Positions 55,687-63,750 of a stretch of 64,000 bases of DNA are shown piece by piece. Numbering within the stretch: position 1 is the first letter of the stretch; each line of letters starts with the position of its first letter. The stretch is from assembly GCA_902556905.1 (NCBI GenBank), contig CACDYK010000002.1:57879-121878 (forward strand). Direction: 5' to 3'. The position numbers and the translations under genes were made by a program. This DNA is from an uncultured Pelagibacteraceae bacterium (lineage in GTDB: Bacteria; Pseudomonadota; Alphaproteobacteria; Pelagibacterales; Pelagibacteraceae). The notes beneath the pieces are model-generated. The model did not search any database and was not told the origin of the DNA. It saw only the letters and a list, made by a program, of their open reading frames with translations.

Positions 55687-56639
55687 TGTCAGTATTATTA
55701 ATAGCAGAACACAATAATAAAGAACTTAAATCATTTACTTTAAATGCAGTAACAGCAGCATCCCAAATAGACAGTGATGTTCACGCATTGGTAATTGGAA
55801 ATAATTGTGGAGATGCTGCAAAAGCTGCATCAGAGTTACCTTTAGTTAAGAAGGTGATTACAGTAGAGGCAGCACATTATGAAAATTTTTTAGCGGAAAA
55901 TTTTGCTCCAGTTATTGTTAAACTTGCAGATGATTATTCGCATATAGTTTGTTCGGCTAATACGTTTGGTAAAAATTTGATGCCAAGAATTGCTGCAAAA
56001 TTAGATACATCTCAGGTAAGTGATATTATCAAAGTAGAATCTCCAGACACTTTTATTAGACCAATTTATGCTGGTAATGCTTTTGCAACAGTTAAAAGCA
56101 CTGATGCAAAAAAATGTATTACTATTAGACCAACATCTTTTGATCCATGTGAAAGTTCTGGTGGTTCAGCACCAATTGAAAATGCTGAGGCAGGAGAAGA
56201 GTTTTCATTAACAAAATTTGTTAAAAGAGAAGAAATAAAGTCTGATAGACCTGAGCTTGGTACAGCAAGAATAGTAATTTCAGGTGGAAGAGGTATGCAA
56301 AGTGGAGATAATTTTAAATTAATTACCTCAATTGCAGATAAATTAAACGCAGCAATAGGAGCATCAAGAGCAGCGGTCGATGCTGGTTATATCAGTAACG
56401 ATCATCAGGTTGGACAAACAGGTAAAGTAGTTGTCCCAGATTTATATATTGCAGTTGGAATATCAGGAGCTATTCAGCATTTAGCAGGAATGAAAGAAAG
56501 CAAAGTAATTGTTGCAATTAACAAAGATGGTGAAGCTCCAATTTTTAGTGTTGCAGACTATGGTTTAGAAGCAGATTTGTTTGAAGCTTTGCCACAGTTC
56601 CTAGAAGAGCTGAACAAATTAAACACTATACAAAAATAA
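55686..56639 (+). CDS. etfA: Electron transfer flavoprotein alpha subunit
   Basis: 317 residues. The C-terminal FAD domain is clear: VISGGRGMQSGDNFKLI, GASRAAVDAGYISNDHQVGQTGKVVVPDLYIAVGISGAIQHLAGMKESKVIVAINKD. It works with EtfB. Directly coupled to it by TAATG. Confidence 0.95.
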   Translation: MSVLLIAEHNNKELKSFTLNAVTAASQIDSDVHALVIGNNCGDAAKAASELPLVKKVITVEAAHYENFLAENFAPVIVKLADDYSHIVCSANTFGKNLMPRIAAKLDTSQVSDIIKVESPDTFIRPIYAGNAFATVKSTDAKKCITIRPTSFDPCESSGGSAPIENAEAGEEFSLTKFVKREEIKSDRPELGTARIVISGGRGMQSGDNFKLITSIADKLNAAIGASRAAVDAGYISNDHQVGQTGKVVVPDLYIAVGISGAIQHLAGMKESKVIVAINKDGEAPIFSVADYGLEADLFEALPQFLEELNKLNTIQK

Positions 56640-56661
56640 TTCTTAAAGATAAAAATATCAT

Positions 56662-58281
56662 ATGGGTAGAGAGTCGATGGAGTATGATGTTGTTATTGTT
56701 GGAGGAGGTCCTTCCGGATTATCTGCAGCAATTAAACTTAAGCAACTTGACCCAAATTTGAATGTTTGCTTATTAGAAAAAGCATCTGAAATTGGTGCTC
56801 ATATTTTAAGTGGTAATGTTTTTGAAACACGAGCATTAGATGAGCTGTTACCAAATTGGAAAGAACTTAATTCTCCAATTAAAACTAAAGTATCTAAAGA
56901 AAAATTTTTATTTTTAGGAAAAACTAAATCACTAAGTTGGCCAACATGGTTACTTCCCAAAGTTCAACAAAATCATAACAATTATATAATTAGTTTAGCT
57001 AATTTGTGTAGATGGTTAGCAGAACAAGCTGAAGCTTTAGGTGTTGAAATTTTTCCAGGGTTTCCCGCAAGTGAAATTTTATATAATGAAGATGGGTCTG
57101 TTAAAGGTGTTGCAACTCAAGATATGGGTATTGATAAAGAGGGAAATCAAAAAGATAGTTTTGAACCAGGTATAGAATTATTAGGCAAAGTTACTGTTTT
57201 TGCAGAAGGATGTAGAGGCCACCTAGGCAAACAATTAATTAAAAAATTTAATCTTTCAAAAGATAAAGATCCTCAACAGTATGGAATTGGTTTTAAAGAA
57301 ATATGGGAAATTCAAGATACAAACCATGATGAAGGAATGGTGATGCATACTGCTGGATGGCCATTAGACAATAATACTTATGGCGGTAGCTTCATGTATC
57401 ATGCGGAAAACAAACAAGTATTTCTAGGTTATGTTATAGGTTTAGACTATAAAAACCCTCATCTTTCTCCATATGATGAGTTTCAAAGATTTAAAACACA
57501 TCCATCAATAAAAAAAATAATAGAAGGTGGAAAGAGAATTTCTTACGGAGCTCGAGCATTAATTGAAGGCGGACTTCAAAGTTTACCACAGATGTTTATG
57601 CCAGGTGCATTAATAGTTGGTTGTGATGCAGGAACATTAAATATGCCAAAAATTAAGGGTTCTCATACAGCAATGAAAAGTGGAATGATTGCTGCAGAGA
57701 CAATAATTGAAAATATTAAAGAAAATAAAAATTTATCAGTTTATGAGGAAAAATTTAAGAAAAGTTGGGTTTATGAAGAACTTCATTCAGCTCGTAATGT
57801 AAAACCAAGTTTTAGTTGGGGTTTAATTCTTGGAATAATATTTACAGGAATTGATCAAATTTTATTTAAAGGAAAGCTGCCTTTTACTTTAAAACACAAA
57901 CATGCTGATCATGAAACTTTAAAACCAGCAAATCAGATGCCTAAAATAGAATATCCAAAATATGATAATGTTATTACCTTTGATAAAACAAGTTCAGTTT
58001 ATCTAACAGGTACTAATCATGCTGAAAATCAACCTGTTCACTTAAAACTTAAAGATCCTAATTTACCAATTAATTATACTTTAGAGAAATTTGATGAACC
58101 TGCTCAAAGATATTGTCCAGCAGGGGTTTATGAAGTTCAAAAAGAAAATGATATAAACAAATTTGTGATTAATTCTCAAAATTGTATTCACTGTAAAACT
58201 TGTGATATTAAAGATCCGTCACAAAATATTACTTGGGTTACACCAGAAGGTAGCGGTGGACCTAAATATGGAAATATGTAG
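56662..58281 (+). CDS. ETF:ubiquinone oxidoreductase
   Basis: 539 residues. FAD motif VVIVGGGPSGLSAAIKLKQ at the N-terminus; the 4Fe-4S cluster in NCIHCKTCDIKDPSQNITW with the first Cys in RYCPAGVYEV. GCDAGTLNMPKIKGSHTAMKSG lies near the membrane anchor. It passes electrons from ETF to ubiquinone. With the three upstream genes it forms a full chain. ATG at 56662 or 56677 may be the start. Confidence 0.93.
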   Translation: MGRESMEYDVVIVGGGPSGLSAAIKLKQLDPNLNVCLLEKASEIGAHILSGNVFETRALDELLPNWKELNSPIKTKVSKEKFLFLGKTKSLSWPTWLLPKVQQNHNNYIISLANLCRWLAEQAEALGVEIFPGFPASEILYNEDGSVKGVATQDMGIDKEGNQKDSFEPGIELLGKVTVFAEGCRGHLGKQLIKKFNLSKDKDPQQYGIGFKEIWEIQDTNHDEGMVMHTAGWPLDNNTYGGSFMYHAENKQVFLGYVIGLDYKNPHLSPYDEFQRFKTHPSIKKIIEGGKRISYGARALIEGGLQSLPQMFMPGALIVGCDAGTLNMPKIKGSHTAMKSGMIAAETIIENIKENKNLSVYEEKFKKSWVYEELHSARNVKPSFSWGLILGIIFTGIDQILFKGKLPFTLKHKHADHETLKPANQMPKIEYPKYDNVITFDKTSSVYLTGTNHAENQPVHLKLKDPNLPINYTLEKFDEPAQRYCPAGVYEVQKENDINKFVINSQNCIHCKTCDIKDPSQNITWVTPEGSGGPKYGNM

Positions 58282-58282
58282 T

Positions 58283-58657
58283 TTAAGACAAATCTATTGC
58301 AAACTTTTTTAATGTTTCAATAGGTACGTGTTTTAAAGTATTTTTATGAGTTCTCTTTAAAAAAATCGGACATCCTTTGCCAGCCTCAACTGCTTTAGCA
58401 TACCAGCTAGCACAAACACACCATCCATCTCCATCTTTTAATCCAGGAAATCCAAATTCTGGGTGAGGTGTGATTAAATCATTCCCTGCAACCTTTAACC
58501 ATTCTAAAAATTCAGTAGTAACTTTTGCACAGACAGTATGAATACCGTGATCATTTTCATCTGTATTACAGCAACCATCACGATACCAACCAGTCAAAGG
58601 ATTATTTGAGCACTCTTCTAGATCTTCGCCTAGAACATTTTTTTGTTTATCACTCAT
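58283..58657 (-). CDS. DUF2237 family protein
   Basis: 124 residues matching DUF2237: NVLGEDLEECSNNPLTGWYRDGCCNT, GIHTVCAKVTTEFLEWLKVAGNDL and GDGWCVCASWYAKAVEAGK. Five or more conserved Cys suggest metal binding. Converges on the ETF:QO gene with one base between. Follows hisI on the same strand. Confidence 0.85.
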   Translation of the reverse strand: MSDKQKNVLGEDLEECSNNPLTGWYRDGCCNTDENDHGIHTVCAKVTTEFLEWLKVAGNDLITPHPEFGFPGLKDGDGWCVCASWYAKAVEAGKGCPIFLKRTHKNTLKHVPIETLKKFAIDLS

Positions 58658-59125
58658 TTAAATTTTTGTTGGATTAGGCTGACCTTTATAAACTTCTTCT
58701 GGATCAAAAGATTTTTCTTTTTCTTCAAATTTCATCTTAATTTCTCGGCCATTATCTATTGGTCCCATTGGAATTGATCTATAAAAACAAGATCTGTACC
58801 CAACATGACAACTTGAACCGTCTCCAATATCAACAGTCATCCAAACCGAATCTTGATCATCATCAATTCTTAGTTCAGTTACTTTTTGTGTAAATCCACT
58901 TGTTTTACCTTTGTGCCAAATAGCTTTTCTTGATCTGCTAAAATAATGAGCTTCTTTAGTTTCAATTGTTTTTTTTAAAGCTTCAACATTCATATACCCA
59001 TGCATCAATACGTCTTTTGTTTTAGAACACATTGTAATTACAGGTATTAGACCATCATTATCAAATTTAGGGGATAGAAGATTTCCCTCTTCTATTTCTA
59101 GGACATTTTCTCTCTTTTTGAACAT
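58658..59125 (-). CDS. hisI: Phosphoribosyl-AMP cyclohydrolase
   Basis: 155 residues. Family motifs HYFSRSRKAIWHKGKTSG and DQDSVWMTVDIGDGSSCHVGYRSCFYR with zinc-binding cysteines. Third step of histidine synthesis. A charged N-terminal extension of about 25 residues precedes the domain. Divergent from folE. Confidence 0.92.
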   Translation of the reverse strand: MFKKRENVLEIEEGNLLSPKFDNDGLIPVITMCSKTKDVLMHGYMNVEALKKTIETKEAHYFSRSRKAIWHKGKTSGFTQKVTELRIDDDQDSVWMTVDIGDGSSCHVGYRSCFYRSIPMGPIDNGREIKMKFEEKEKSFDPEEVYKGQPNPTKI

Positions 59126-59201
59126 ATGGATTGATTATTTAGCATAAATCTCGATATATTAAATATTTTAAAATTAAGTAATTACTGTATAAAAAGGCGC
59201 T

Positions 59202-59819
59202 ATGAAATTAGTTAAAGACACAGAAGGTAAAATATTAGATGCGAATACAGTTTCTGACAAAGAAGCAGAAGAAGCATTTAAAACTATTTTAACATGGTTA
59301 GGCGAAGATCCTAATAGAGAAGGATTATTAGAAACTCCCAAAAGAGTTATGAAAGCATATAAAGAATATTTTTCTGGTTATAAGGTTGATCCGAGTAAAA
59401 TTTTAGACAAAACTTTTGGTGATGTAGATGGTTATGATGATATGGTGATACAGAAAAATATTTCTATCCAAAGTCATTGTGAGCACCACATGGCTCCAAT
59501 TATTGGTAAAGCTCATGTCGCATACATTCCAAACGAAAGAGTTGTTGGTTTAAGTAAGCTTGCAAGGATTGTTGAAGTGTTCTCAAAAAGATTACAAACC
59601 CAAGAGAGACTTACTATGCAAGTTGCAAAAACTTTAATGGAATCGCTAGATGCAAAAGGTGTAGCAGTGACAATTGACTCAACGCATCAATGTATGACTA
59701 TGAGAGGAATTAAAAAAGAACAAGCATCAACTGTTACAAATTACTATTTAGGTCAATTTAAAGAAGATCTAAGTTATCAAAATAGATATTTAAGATTTAT
59801 TAGTATCGCAAAAGATTAA
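59202..59819 (+). CDS. folE: GTP cyclohydrolase I
   Basis: 205 residues. The zinc and catalytic motif SIQSHCEHHMAPIIGKAHVAYIP and VGLSKLARIVEVFSKRLQTQERLT are diagnostic. It makes dihydroneopterin triphosphate, first step of folate synthesis, and so supports the THF-dependent enzymes of this window. Confidence 0.95.
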   Translation: MKLVKDTEGKILDANTVSDKEAEEAFKTILTWLGEDPNREGLLETPKRVMKAYKEYFSGYKVDPSKILDKTFGDVDGYDDMVIQKNISIQSHCEHHMAPIIGKAHVAYIPNERVVGLSKLARIVEVFSKRLQTQERLTMQVAKTLMESLDAKGVAVTIDSTHQCMTMRGIKKEQASTVTNYYLGQFKEDLSYQNRYLRFISIAKD

Positions 59820-59820
59820 A

Positions 59821-60822
59821 GTGTCAGATCAATTCAAAGCATTAATTATCAATCAAGAAGGTGATAATTTTACAAGAGAAGTAAAATCAATTGATAAAAG
59901 TTTTTTAAAACATGGCGATGTGACTATTAAAGTAGATTATTCAGATCTTAATTTTAAAGATGGAATGATACTTGAAAATGGAGGAAGATTAGTTAAAGAA
60001 TTTCCTCATATTCCAGGCATAGATTTTTCAGGTACAGTTTTAGAAAGTGAAAATTCAAAATTTAAAGAAGGTGACGAAGTAATTTTAACTGGTTTTAGAG
60101 TTGGTGAAGTTTTCTTTGGGGGATATTCACAAATAGCAAAAGTTAATGCAGATTTTTTAGTTAAAAAACCAAAAGATCTTACAAGTAAACAAGCAATGAT
60201 ATTAGGTACAGCTGGTTTTACTTCTTTAATGAGTGCTTTTGCAATTCAAGCAAGAGAAAGTATTTTATTAGGTGAAAAAGTTAATGATGTTTTAGTGACA
60301 GGTGCTACCGGTGGAGTAGGAAGTGTTGCTGTCATGGCTTTAACAAAACTAGGCTACAATGTTACAGCTGTTACAGGTAAAGAATCTAAAACAGATTATT
60401 TGAAATCATTAGGCGCTAAAAATGTTGTAAATAGGTCTGAATTTGACAAAGACCCAAGATTAATTGACAAAGGATTGTGGGATGGTGTTGTAGATACTGT
60501 TGGAGGAAAAATATTAGCAAATGCAATAGTTCAAACAAAACCAAGTGGAATTATTGCAGTATGTGGAAATGCAAATAACAATGAGCTTAATACAAGTGTA
60601 ATACCTTTTATGTTAAGGGGAATTAAACTTTGGGGAATGGATTCTGCAAGTTGTAGTATTAAAAGAAGAGAATTTATATGGTCAGAAGCCTCTAAATTAA
60701 TTGATTTTGACTTATTAGAAAAATCAATTGTAACAGTAAGTTTGGAAGAATTGATTGAAACTTATCCAAAAATTTTAAAAGGCGAAATTTCTGGAAGAGT
60801 TATAGTTGATTTAAATAAATAA
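59821..60822 (+). CDS. acuI: Acrylyl-CoA reductase-type MDR oxidoreductase
   Basis: 333 residues of the YhdH/AcuI quinone oxidoreductase-like family. FPHIPGIDFSGTVLES, VLVTGATGGVGSVAVMALTKLGYNVTAVTGK (NADPH) and SGRVIVDLNK at the end. AcuI reduces toxic acrylyl-CoA to propionyl-CoA, a product of DMSP breakdown. GTG start at 59821. LysR gene overlaps its stop. Confidence 0.85.
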   Translation: MSDQFKALIINQEGDNFTREVKSIDKSFLKHGDVTIKVDYSDLNFKDGMILENGGRLVKEFPHIPGIDFSGTVLESENSKFKEGDEVILTGFRVGEVFFGGYSQIAKVNADFLVKKPKDLTSKQAMILGTAGFTSLMSAFAIQARESILLGEKVNDVLVTGATGGVGSVAVMALTKLGYNVTAVTGKESKTDYLKSLGAKNVVNRSEFDKDPRLIDKGLWDGVVDTVGGKILANAIVQTKPSGIIAVCGNANNNELNTSVIPFMLRGIKLWGMDSASCSIKRREFIWSEASKLIDFDLLEKSIVTVSLEELIETYPKILKGEISGRVIVDLNK

Positions 60823-61709
60823 TGGATTGGGATAAATTAAAAATTTTTCACGCAGTAGCTGAGGCTGGTAGTTTCACTAACGCAACAGTTAATTTAAACC
60901 TTAGTCAATCAGCTATTAGTCGACAAATTCAAGCACTAGAACATGATTTAAAAGTACAACTTTTTGAAAGACATGCAAGAGGATTAACTCTTACTGAAAA
61001 TGGTGAATATGTTTTTAAAACTGCTCATGAAGTAATTAGTAAACTAAAAGAAGTTGAAACATCTTTAGGAGATCAAAAAAATAAACCAACAGGAAAATTA
61101 ACAATTACAACTGTTAGAAGTTTTGGGACACACTGGTTAACACCAAGAATTCAAGAGTTTATGAGATTAAATCCAGAAATTGAAATTGAATTAGTGTTTG
61201 ATGATAAAGAGTTAGATTTAAGTACACGACAAGCAGACATTGGTATTTTTATGAGAAGACCAAAACAACTAAATTATATCCAAAAAAAACTAGTGGACAT
61301 TAAGTATTATATCTATGGATCTAACAAATATTTAGAAAAATTTGGAATGCCAAAAACTATTGCTGATTTAAATAAACATAAATTTATTTCATTTGGAAAA
61401 GGTGCTCCTTCGCCAGTTTATAATCCTGATTGGGCGTTAAAACTTGGCATGCACGATGGTAAAAAAAGAAAGACAGTTATGAAGGTAAATAGTGTTATGG
61501 GTTTACTTTTAGCTGTAGAGTCCGGAGTAGGTTTGGCTGCTTTACCAGAGTACTTAGTATCTAATTCATCTAACGTTATTAAAGTTTTACCTAAATCTGA
61601 AGGTCCGATTACAGAAGCTCATTTCGTATATCCACAATCACTAAAAAATACCGCTAGAGTCCAAGCTTTTAGAAATTTCTTATTTAGTAAAATTGGTGAC
61701 TGGAAATAA
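60822..61709 (+). CDS. LysR-family transcriptional regulator
   Basis: 295 residues. HTH at 1-60: LKIFHAVAEAGSFTNATVNLNLSQSAISRQIQALE, then the effector-binding domain LTITTVRSFGTHWLTPRIQEFMRLNPEIEIEL. Overlaps the acuI stop (TAATG), so it is in the same transcript and may respond to an acuI-linked metabolite or to the adjacent iron genes. Confidence 0.93.
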   Translation: MDWDKLKIFHAVAEAGSFTNATVNLNLSQSAISRQIQALEHDLKVQLFERHARGLTLTENGEYVFKTAHEVISKLKEVETSLGDQKNKPTGKLTITTVRSFGTHWLTPRIQEFMRLNPEIEIELVFDDKELDLSTRQADIGIFMRRPKQLNYIQKKLVDIKYYIYGSNKYLEKFGMPKTIADLNKHKFISFGKGAPSPVYNPDWALKLGMHDGKKRKTVMKVNSVMGLLLAVESGVGLAALPEYLVSNSSNVIKVLPKSEGPITEAHFVYPQSLKNTARVQAFRNFLFSKIGDWK

Positions 61710-61771
61710 AAGAATTTTTAATTAATTTTTTCACCTTAAATCAATTAACCCTTTACAACTGCGACAATATA

Positions 61772-61808
61772 TGCGATTGATAATCATTCGCATTGAGAAT
61801 AATTCTCA
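61772..61808 (+). promoter_or_regulatory. Double Fur-type operator
   Basis: TGAGAATAATTCTCA at 61794-61808 is a perfect 7-1-7 palindrome that fits the Fur consensus. Just upstream, 61772-61792 is a 21-base near-palindrome with TTGATAATCATT at its centre and one mismatched pair. Two adjacent boxes 31-67 bases before the binding-protein ATG imply iron-dependent repression. Irr or RirA are other possible regulators in alphaproteobacteria. Confidence 0.82.
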
Positions 61809-61839
61809 CTCGCAATTAACAATAACAATTAAGGGAAAT

Positions 61840-62868
61840 ATGAGAAAATTATCAATTTTAGCATTAATAATGACTTTATTTGCTTCAGCGTTTGCTGTTG
61901 CAGCGGAAGTTAATATCTTCAATGCAAGACACTATAAAGCGGACGCCGAGCTTTATGACAAGTTTACTAAAGCAACTGGAATTAAAGTAAATTTAATTAA
62001 CGGAAAAGCAGGAGCTCTTGAAAAAAGAATGATCGAAGAAGGAGCCGATTCTTCTGCTGATCTTTATATTACAGCAGACGCTGGAAGATGTGGTGCTTTT
62101 GAAGCAAAAGGTATGCTTCAAGGTGGTTTATCATCTGAAACAATAAGAGCATCTGTTCCAAAAAACTTTAGAACTAATAAGTGGGTTGGAGTAGCAAAAA
62201 GAGCAAGAATTATTTATTACTCACCTGAAAGAGTAACCGGTGCTGAATTATCAGGTTTAACTTATGAAGGTTTAGCTGATCCAAAATGGAAAGGTAGATT
62301 AGTAATTAGAAAATCAAGCAATATTTATAATAAATCTCTTGTAGCATCATTAATTGAAAATAATGGAAAAAAGGCTACAGCTGAATGGGCAAAAGGTGTT
62401 GTTGCTAACATGGCTAGAGACTCTAAAGGAAATGACAGAGCTCAAATTATGGCAGTTGCAGCTGGAGAAGCAGATATTGCAGTAGCTAATACTTACTATT
62501 TAGCACTTATGTTATCTGGTAACAAAGGTGCAGAACAACAAGCAGCAGCAAAAAAAGTTAAAGCGTTTTTCCCTAACCAACAAGACAGAGGAACACACAT
62601 GAATATTAGTTGTGCTGCTTTAGTTAAAGGTGCGCCTAACAAAGCTAACGCAATTGCACTTGTTGATTATTTATTATCAGCAGAAGCTCAAGAGCACTTT
62701 ACTAATAATACTTTTGAGTTTCCAATGATTGGTGGTGTTTCACCAAATCCATTAGTAGTTAACAATTTAGGGTTAGACTTTAATCAAGATTTAACTACAA
62801 AAGTTGCTAGTTATGGAAAAAATCAAGCAGCTGCATTAGAAGTAATGACAGCAGCAGGTTGGAAATAA
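61840..62868 (+). CDS. Fe(3+) ABC transporter substrate-binding protein
   Basis: 342 residues from ATG at 61840, with AAGGGAA just upstream. A frame from 61771 would cross the Fur boxes and is rejected. Signal peptide MRKLSILALIMTLFASAFAVAA, then EVNIFNARHYKADAELYDKFTKATGI. FutA/FbpA signatures NTYYLALMLSG hold the tyrosines that bind ferric iron. It feeds the permease at 63751. Confidence 0.93.
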   Translation: MRKLSILALIMTLFASAFAVAAEVNIFNARHYKADAELYDKFTKATGIKVNLINGKAGALEKRMIEEGADSSADLYITADAGRCGAFEAKGMLQGGLSSETIRASVPKNFRTNKWVGVAKRARIIYYSPERVTGAELSGLTYEGLADPKWKGRLVIRKSSNIYNKSLVASLIENNGKKATAEWAKGVVANMARDSKGNDRAQIMAVAAGEADIAVANTYYLALMLSGNKGAEQQAAAKKVKAFFPNQQDRGTHMNISCAALVKGAPNKANAIALVDYLLSAEAQEHFTNNTFEFPMIGGVSPNPLVVNNLGLDFNQDLTTKVASYGKNQAAALEVMTAAGWK

Positions 62869-62875
62869 ATTAAGA

Positions 62876-63064
62876 GTGAAAAAGAATTTATTTAATTTTG
62901 ATTTAAGTAATTATTCTGACGAGAGCGGTTCACAAGTAGGTCAGATAACATGTGAACCATGCTCGTTAGAAGTTGAAAAAATTAAAACTAAAATAAATAA
63001 TAGAAAATTATCAGATATTAAAGACGACGAGGTTTTAAGTATCCTTACCCCGTTTAAATATTGA
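62876..63064 (+). CDS. Small CxxC protein in iron operon
   Basis: 62 residues starting with GTG at 62876. QITCEPCSLEVEKIKTKINNRKLSDIKDDEVLSIL has one CxxC. No signal or membrane helix. It lies 7 bp after the iron-binding protein gene and before the peroxiredoxin leader. Function unknown; might be a redox or metal-handling partner. Confidence 0.55.
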   Translation: MKKNLFNFDLSNYSDESGSQVGQITCEPCSLEVEKIKTKINNRKLSDIKDDEVLSILTPFKY

Positions 63065-63085
63065 AATATTTTTCTTTTTAATGAT

Positions 63086-63144
63086 TGTGCCCAAGGTCTT
63101 TCTCCTAGGATCTTTACCCTTTCCTAATATCGGTTTTGGGCACA
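63086..63144 (+). ncRNA. Hairpin leader before peroxiredoxin
   Basis: TGTGCCCAA (63086-63094) pairs perfectly with TTGGGCACA (63136-63144) across a 41-base loop. Inside, TAGGA and TCCTA form a second five-pair stem. An A-run, not T-run, follows, so it is no terminator on the plus strand. It ends 21 bases before the peroxiredoxin ATG, so it is probably a 5' leader structure. No riboswitch class recognised. Confidence 0.5.
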
Positions 63145-63165
63145 AAAAAAATAATAGAATTTATT

Positions 63166-63711
63166 ATGATTAAAGGATTTAAAATACCAAAAGTAATATT
63201 TAGAGTAAGGGAAGGTGACACTTCTAATGAGGAAGAGATTTGTGCAATTGGTGGTAAATGGATTGATAAGTCTTCAGAGGATTACTTTAAAGGCAAAAGA
63301 GTAATTTTATTCAGTTTACCTGGTGCATTTACACCCACTTGTTCTTCACAACAATTGCCAGGGTTTGAAAAAAATGCCTCAAAATTGAAAGATTTAGGAA
63401 TTGATGAAATATACTGTTGTTCAGTCAACGACTCGTATGTGATGAACGCGTGGGCAAAAAAAATGAATATTTCTAATGTAAAGGTTTTACCAGATGGATC
63501 GGGGCTTTTTACTAAATATATGGGTATGTTAATTTCCAAAGATCACGATGGTTTTGGTCAAAGAAGTTGGAGATATATGGCTATAATTAATGATGGTGTA
63601 GTTGAAAAATGGTGGCAAGAACCTGGAATTAATAATTCAGGTTCTGATGATGATCCTTACGTTGAAACAACGCCAGAAAATACAATTACTTATCTTTCAG
63701 GAAAAAAGTAA
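63166..63711 (+). CDS. Redoxin-type peroxiredoxin
   Basis: 181 residues from ATG at 63166; a TTG at 63136 lies in the hairpin arm and is unlikely. The active site is PGAFTPTCSSQQLPGF with the peroxidatic Cys, as in the Prx5/AhpE-like redoxin group. YCCSVNDSYVMNAWAKKMN follows. Reduces peroxides with glutathione or glutaredoxin. Placed between the ferric-binding protein and permease genes. Confidence 0.9.
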   Translation: MIKGFKIPKVIFRVREGDTSNEEEICAIGGKWIDKSSEDYFKGKRVILFSLPGAFTPTCSSQQLPGFEKNASKLKDLGIDEIYCCSVNDSYVMNAWAKKMNISNVKVLPDGSGLFTKYMGMLISKDHDGFGQRSWRYMAIINDGVVEKWWQEPGINNSGSDDDPYVETTPENTITYLSGKK

Positions 63712-63745
63712 ATTTATATTAAAAATATAAATTTATATTATAAAT
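63712..63745 (+). repeat. AT-rich inverted repeat between peroxiredoxin and permease
   Basis: ATTTATATT and AATATAAAT arms lie in the 39-base gap, with a partial direct repeat ATTTATATTA. It may form a weak hairpin. AT-rich content makes chance likely. Confidence 0.25.
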
Positions 63746-63750
63746 CCACC

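Noticed and set aside
61771..61839. Upstream ATG extending the ferric-binding protein by 23 residues
   Set aside because: It would put coding sequence through the Fur palindromes and destroy the clean signal peptide; ATG at 61840 has AAGGGAA before it.
63136..63165. TTG start adding ten residues to the peroxiredoxin
   Set aside because: It lies in the right arm of the leader hairpin, and the ATG at 63166 fits the family start better.
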